Positions 15,735 through 18,763 of a stretch of 18,763 nt of DNA are shown here, piece after piece. Below the pieces are notes generated by a model. That model was not told the origin of the DNA. It did not search any database and saw only the letters and a list, made by a program, of their open reading frames with translations. The position numbers and the translations under genes were made by a program. The stretch's first letter is position 1; the number at the start of each line of letters is the position of its first letter. The stretch covers positions 26,659-45,421 of the forward strand of contig DBYW01000040.1 of assembly GCA_002311645.1 (NCBI GenBank), in the 5' to 3' direction. The DNA is from Bacteroidales bacterium UBA1176 (GTDB lineage: Bacteria; Bacteroidota; Bacteroidia; Bacteroidales; WCHB1-69).

Positions 15735-17438
15735 TCAGAAATTGTTCACAACAATTTTGAATGCACGTGACCGTCCGTTTTGGGTCGCCTTCAGCAGATA
15801 GAGGCCGCTACGCCAGGATGAAGTGTTCACCACCATCCGCGACTCTGTGCACCTTCCGGCATAGACTTGCTGTCCGGTGAAGGTGTAAACCTCCACCAGC
15901 ACGGCATCTTCGCTGTCGTTGTACAGCACTATCCGGCCCGATGTGGCGGGGTTGGGTGTGACCGTTACAGGCAGCGACACATGATCCTCCACGGCTCCAC
16001 CCCAAATCACGCTAATCACCCACTCCTTCGACCGTCCATCCACCGTGGTCAGCGTATAAGTGACAGGATTTGGCATGAAATTCTGCGGTTCGGAAGGGTC
16101 CGGTGAGCAGGTTACCCACATCGGAAGCACTATAGTGGGGACAACATTCGACCAATCAGGATGCATGCACCCTACCCAATAGCGGAGGGTGTCGTTTCCT
16201 ACCGGAAAAAATTCAGCATCCTCATTTGAGGCATCATCCCATAATGAGAAGGAGAGAATGTCAGGATATATCTCCATGACTGGCAGATAGCTCACATTGC
16301 TGGTGGAGGGAAAAATGACCGTCTCCGCGTAGGTGCTGTCGTTGCTGCCCCAGAAATTGCCCACAGCGGAAATGCTGTTGGTCCCGTTGTTGTAGAGGTT
16401 GTACTCCACCCCGCCGTTGCTGTTGTTGAAGAGGCAGTTGTTGCCGTGGTCGGCGGCTGTGCCCATATCAATACCGTATTTGTTGATGGCGGTGAGTCCC
16501 CATAGGTTGCCTGTGATGAGATTGCGGCGCAACTTAGCCCGGCAGGTGGTGTCACTGCCATAGATGCTGACACCGCTACCCCCATTCATCGGATTGGTTT
16601 CCAGATTGTTGTCTCTGAAAATATTGTCCTCGATGAGCGCGTTAATTCTAACACCTTGTTGGGTGTAGCCATATCGATTGTTTACCACCGTGTTGCCCCG
16701 GATGATGACATGGGTGTTTCCTATGCCCAAAAAATCGGCGATGGCAATGCCGCCCGATGTTGACACGCATCCGTCAATGACATTATCCTCTATGACAATG
16801 GTGTCGCTGGCAAAGCCGGGCCCCAGATTGATTTGAGGTTGGTTGACACTGTCCAAAGCATTGTGATAAAAGGTATTGTGTCTGATTTTCGGAGTACCTG
16901 TCATATTAGCGGCGGAGCTGATGGCCGCCTTCCTGTTCTGGTGGAAACGGCAGTACTCAATGACCGGACTGGCATCGGAATACTGGATACAGGAATTGTT
17001 GAAATAGCGGAACTCGCACCGTTCAAAGGTGGCCGCGCTCTGCATCACCAAGATTCTGCTTCCATATTCGAAGAGGATGTCCGAAAAACGGCTGCTGGCC
17101 GCGTTGTCAAGGCGTATCTCGTATTGATTCGCGCTATTGCAAGTGATGCGCAGGGTGTCGGGGCGGGGAGCACACGTCACTTGGCCGTGTACGGTCAGGG
17201 TGATCGAGTTGAAGAAAAGAAGTTCTTGTGTGTTGGCATCCAGCAGCAATGTGTCGCCTGCCGAAATGGTAATGTTCTGCAGGAGCGTATAGTGCCCCGC
17301 AGAGGTGGGGATCACTGCAGAGGGATAACCGGTGGCGAAATCCTGAAAAGTGAACGATTGTCCCGTGCCGGGGGTTACAACCTGTGCATATCCGGACGTG
17401 ACGAAGAGGATCAGCAAAAGGGTAATAAGATGTTTCAT
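15735..17438 (-). CDS. Secreted parallel beta-helix protein, T9SS cargo
   Basis: The 567-residue precursor begins MKHLITLLLILFVTSGYAQ, a clear signal peptide. The middle (about 130-390) is a right-handed parallel beta-helix: repeated turns of the type IEDNVIDGC, IRGNTVVNN, IEDNIFRDN and LRRNLITGN, with NCLFNNSNGG late in the series, as in pectate-lyase-fold surface proteins. The final ~80 residues form a T9SS type A sorting domain: TPNPATSGRIVLYN, then VEVYTFTGQQVYAG and SGLYLLKATQNGRSRAFKIVV. It should be exported by the Por machinery and attached to the cell surface. The helix may bind or cut a polysaccharide, but no catalytic residues could be assigned. A frame beginning at 17465 would overlap the promoter, so the start at 17438 is chosen. 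Confidence 0.9.
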   Translation of the reverse strand: MKHLITLLLILFVTSGYAQVVTPGTGQSFTFQDFATGYPSAVIPTSAGHYTLLQNITISAGDTLLLDANTQELLFFNSITLTVHGQVTCAPRPDTLRITCNSANQYEIRLDNAASSRFSDILFEYGSRILVMQSAATFERCEFRYFNNSCIQYSDASPVIEYCRFHQNRKAAISSAANMTGTPKIRHNTFYHNALDSVNQPQINLGPGFASDTIVIEDNVIDGCVSTSGGIAIADFLGIGNTHVIIRGNTVVNNRYGYTQQGVRINALIEDNIFRDNNLETNPMNGGSGVSIYGSDTTCRAKLRRNLITGNLWGLTAINKYGIDMGTAADHGNNCLFNNSNGGVEYNLYNNGTNSISAVGNFWGSNDSTYAETVIFPSTSNVSYLPVMEIYPDILSFSLWDDASNEDAEFFPVGNDTLRYWVGCMHPDWSNVVPTIVLPMWVTCSPDPSEPQNFMPNPVTYTLTTVDGRSKEWVISVIWGGAVEDHVSLPVTVTPNPATSGRIVLYNDSEDAVLVEVYTFTGQQVYAGRCTESRMVVNTSSWRSGLYLLKATQNGRSRAFKIVVNNF

Positions 17439-17462
17439 GACAAGGGTGCTTTTAAGACGCAG

Positions 17463-17497
17463 CAAAGGTACACATTTTTGTTCTATTTTTACACAAA
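17463..17497 (-). promoter_or_regulatory. Bacteroidota promoter of the beta-helix gene
   Basis: On the minus strand TACCTTTG (17470-17463) is a perfect -7 box, identical to the one before yicC. TTTG (17497-17494) stands 23 nt upstream as a -33 candidate, slightly further than usual. The start site would be near 17456, about 18 nt before the ATG at 17438. Confidence 0.65.
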
Positions 17498-17516
17498 CTT
17501 TTTTAGCCGTTGTTCT

Positions 17517-17556
17517 TGAACTATGGCTATGAACTATGACTATGGACTATGAACTA
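17517..17556. repeat. 7-bp tandem tract (TGRACTA)
   Basis: Six units in a row: tgaacta, tggcta, tgaacta, tgacta, tggacta, tgaacta, two of them one base short. The tract lies about 20 nt upstream of the -33 element of the beta-helix gene. It belongs with the other short-period tracts at gene junctions in this window but has its own unit sequence. Confidence 0.7.
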
Positions 17557-17592
17557 TAAGGTCTCAGGTCGTAAATCGCACCCCGCCAGAAG

Positions 17593-17771
17593 ATTCCGCT
17601 CAACGCTGTTGCGTTTCGCGGAATGGCGTGCCGCAAGCGGGGAGAAGAAGGGGAGACGGGCGGCGGGTTGGGGCGTGCCGTTGCCGGAACCTTTTCCCTT
17701 GCCGCCCCTCTCCCCCTGTTTTCTTCGGCGGGCCCCACCATTCCGCTGCGAACGCAGTGAGCAAGCGGAAT
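17593..17771. repeat. Nested palindromic element, ~180 bp
   Basis: Each end is a 32-bp palindrome beginning ATTCCGC and ending GCGGAAT (17593-17624 and 17740-17771); the first also has an inner AACGC/GCGTT stem with a TGTT loop. The DNA between them folds back on itself: GCGGAATGG (17618-17626) pairs with CCATTCCGC (17738-17746), GAAGAA (17644-17649) with TTCTTC (17721-17726), and a 15-bp arm (17650-17664) with 17701-17715 at one mismatch. It contains no gene and lies 18 nt after the end of the neighbouring minus-strand gene. It resembles a REP or MITE-like repeat and might also act as a terminator or RNA stabiliser. Confidence 0.6.
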
Positions 17772-17789
17772 CTCCTGCCTACGGACGGA

Positions 17790-18763
17790 TTACAATTTCA
17801 CAAACTTTCTCACCACCACGCCTTTCTCATTCTTGAAGCCGACCACATAGAGTCCGGGGGCGAGGTGCGACACGTTGAGACGGATGACAGGCTCATGGCA
17901 CTCGCGCGTGAGCACCACTACGCCGGCCAGGTCGGTGATGGTCAGGAGACCCTGCGGGTCGTCAATTCCCTCGAACTCCACGTGCAGGATGTTGCCTGCG
18001 GGGTTGGGGTGGAGTTTCATGGACACGTCAGGATAACGGGATGAATTGCCTGTCAATCCGCTGTTGGCAAGATGGCGGAGGTCGGCGACGGGCAGATCGT
18101 CATCGTCATAGCAGATGTTGAAGAAGAAGCATAGCACGCCCTTGGCCATCACTGAGGAGCGGCCCGTGTTGGCGTCGGCGATGCGCTGCAGCTCCGCGAT
18201 CTGCGTCTCCGTGGCCGCCGGCCAGTTGGCGTGGCCAGGGATGTCGCCCGACAGGGCCTCCTTCAGTGCGTTGAACGCCATGTAGTTGTCGTATTCGTCA
18301 CGCTCCGCATCTGTGGTCAGCTGCGCGGAGATGCCCTGCAGGGTCAGGGCGTTGCTTTCGCCCGACAGGAACTCGGTCTCTGCCAAAGAGTACTGCGCCG
18401 ACAGTCCCGGTGTGGCCGCGAACCACTGCTCCAAGGCCTGCAGGTCCAACGGCGTGTCGCCCAAGAGGCTCCGCACGGCTTCCTTTGAACGTGTGTGCAG
18501 GTCTCGTTCCAACTCGCCGAGCTGCATCAGGCAGTGCATGGCCGCCTTTATGTCCTGGGCGGAATATGCGTTCTCCGACGGGTCGGCCACGATGTCCGCG
18601 TAGCCCCGCGCTTCGTAGATCGCCGTCAGCGAGTCGTACATAGCCTTCATTGCCACATGGCCCGCGTCCGGTGACTTGATGGGACCTGACGGGATCACGT
18701 TGGCCGGGTTGCACAGCGTGGACTGGCACGGGTTGGCCGCGGCGTTGCCCCAGACGGTGAAGT
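17790..18763 (-). CDS. T9SS-sorted surface protein, 5' end outside the window
   Basis: The frame is open to the window edge, so only the C-terminal ~324 residues are seen. The last ~80 residues form a T9SS type A sorting domain: LHPNPAGNILHVEFEG, then LLTITDLAGVVVLTRE, LAPGLYVVGF and the basic end VVRKFVKL. Before it is a largely helical, acidic stretch and the segment TGRSSVMAKGVLCFFFNICYDDD, a block I have the impression recurs just before sorting domains in large Bacteroidales surface proteins. The visible upstream part (FTVWGNAAANPCQSTLCNPAN) has two Cys, possibly paired. A GTG at 18698 could be called as a start, but coding character continues upstream without a stop, so a much larger protein is likely. 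Its function is unknown. Confidence 0.85.
   Translation of the reverse strand, partial: FTVWGNAAANPCQSTLCNPANVIPSGPIKSPDAGHVAMKAMYDSLTAIYEARGYADIVADPSENAYSAQDIKAAMHCLMQLGELERDLHTRSKEAVRSLLGDTPLDLQALEQWFAATPGLSAQYSLAETEFLSGESNALTLQGISAQLTTDAERDEYDNYMAFNALKEALSGDIPGHANWPAATETQIAELQRIADANTGRSSVMAKGVLCFFFNICYDDDDLPVADLRHLANSGLTGNSSRYPDVSMKLHPNPAGNILHVEFEGIDDPQGLLTITDLAGVVVLTRECHEPVIRLNVSHLAPGLYVVGFKNEKGVVVRKFVKL

Noticed and set aside
1..18763. CRISPR arrays, tRNA or rRNA genes, transposases, phage or defence genes
   Set aside because: I looked for direct repeats with spacers, T-loop and CCA landmarks, and transposase or nuclease motifs, and found none.

Overview
The window reads as chromosomal DNA of a Bacteroidota member, probably order Bacteroidales. 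Three things point there. Two proteins end in type IX secretion (T9SS) type A C-terminal sorting domains. Promoters match the Bacteroidota -7 consensus TAnnTTTG, with TACCTTTG upstream of two genes. Almost no gene has a Shine-Dalgarno sequence; the single clear one, before the gene at 6960, stands out. The species cannot be named from sequence alone.

Layout. 1-594 is non-coding: a degenerate 7-bp tandem tract, then a stretch with two perfect 12-bp inverted repeats, then a -7 promoter element. 595-4604 (+) is a compact run: ABC ATPase, a 74-residue single-pass membrane protein, an ABC permease, a YtrA-type GntR regulator and, 12 nt later, a full-length SppA. 4656-7400 (+) holds a secreted subtilisin-like protease whose last ~200 residues look like an outer-membrane beta-barrel, followed by a small periplasmic protein with the strong ribosome binding site. 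7474-13334 (+) is a complete MacAB-TolC-like tripartite exporter: one ATPase, two different FtsX/MacB permeases overlapping by 4 nt, a membrane fusion protein and a TolC-family channel. It converges on the minus-strand yicC-der pair (13384-15592). Upstream of that, also on the minus strand, are a beta-helix T9SS cargo protein (15735-17438, with its own promoter and an intrinsic terminator) and the C-terminal part of a second T9SS cargo protein that runs off the window end (17790-18763).

Most genes concern the cell envelope: two transporters, membrane and cell-surface proteolysis, and secreted surface proteins. The yicC-der pair is housekeeping (RNA turnover, ribosome assembly).

No CRISPR array, transposase, tRNA, rRNA or named defence system was seen. 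The most interesting items are the subtilase-barrel fusion at 4656-6941, the recurring 7/8-bp degenerate tandem tracts at five gene junctions, and the ~180-bp nested palindrome at 17593-17771.
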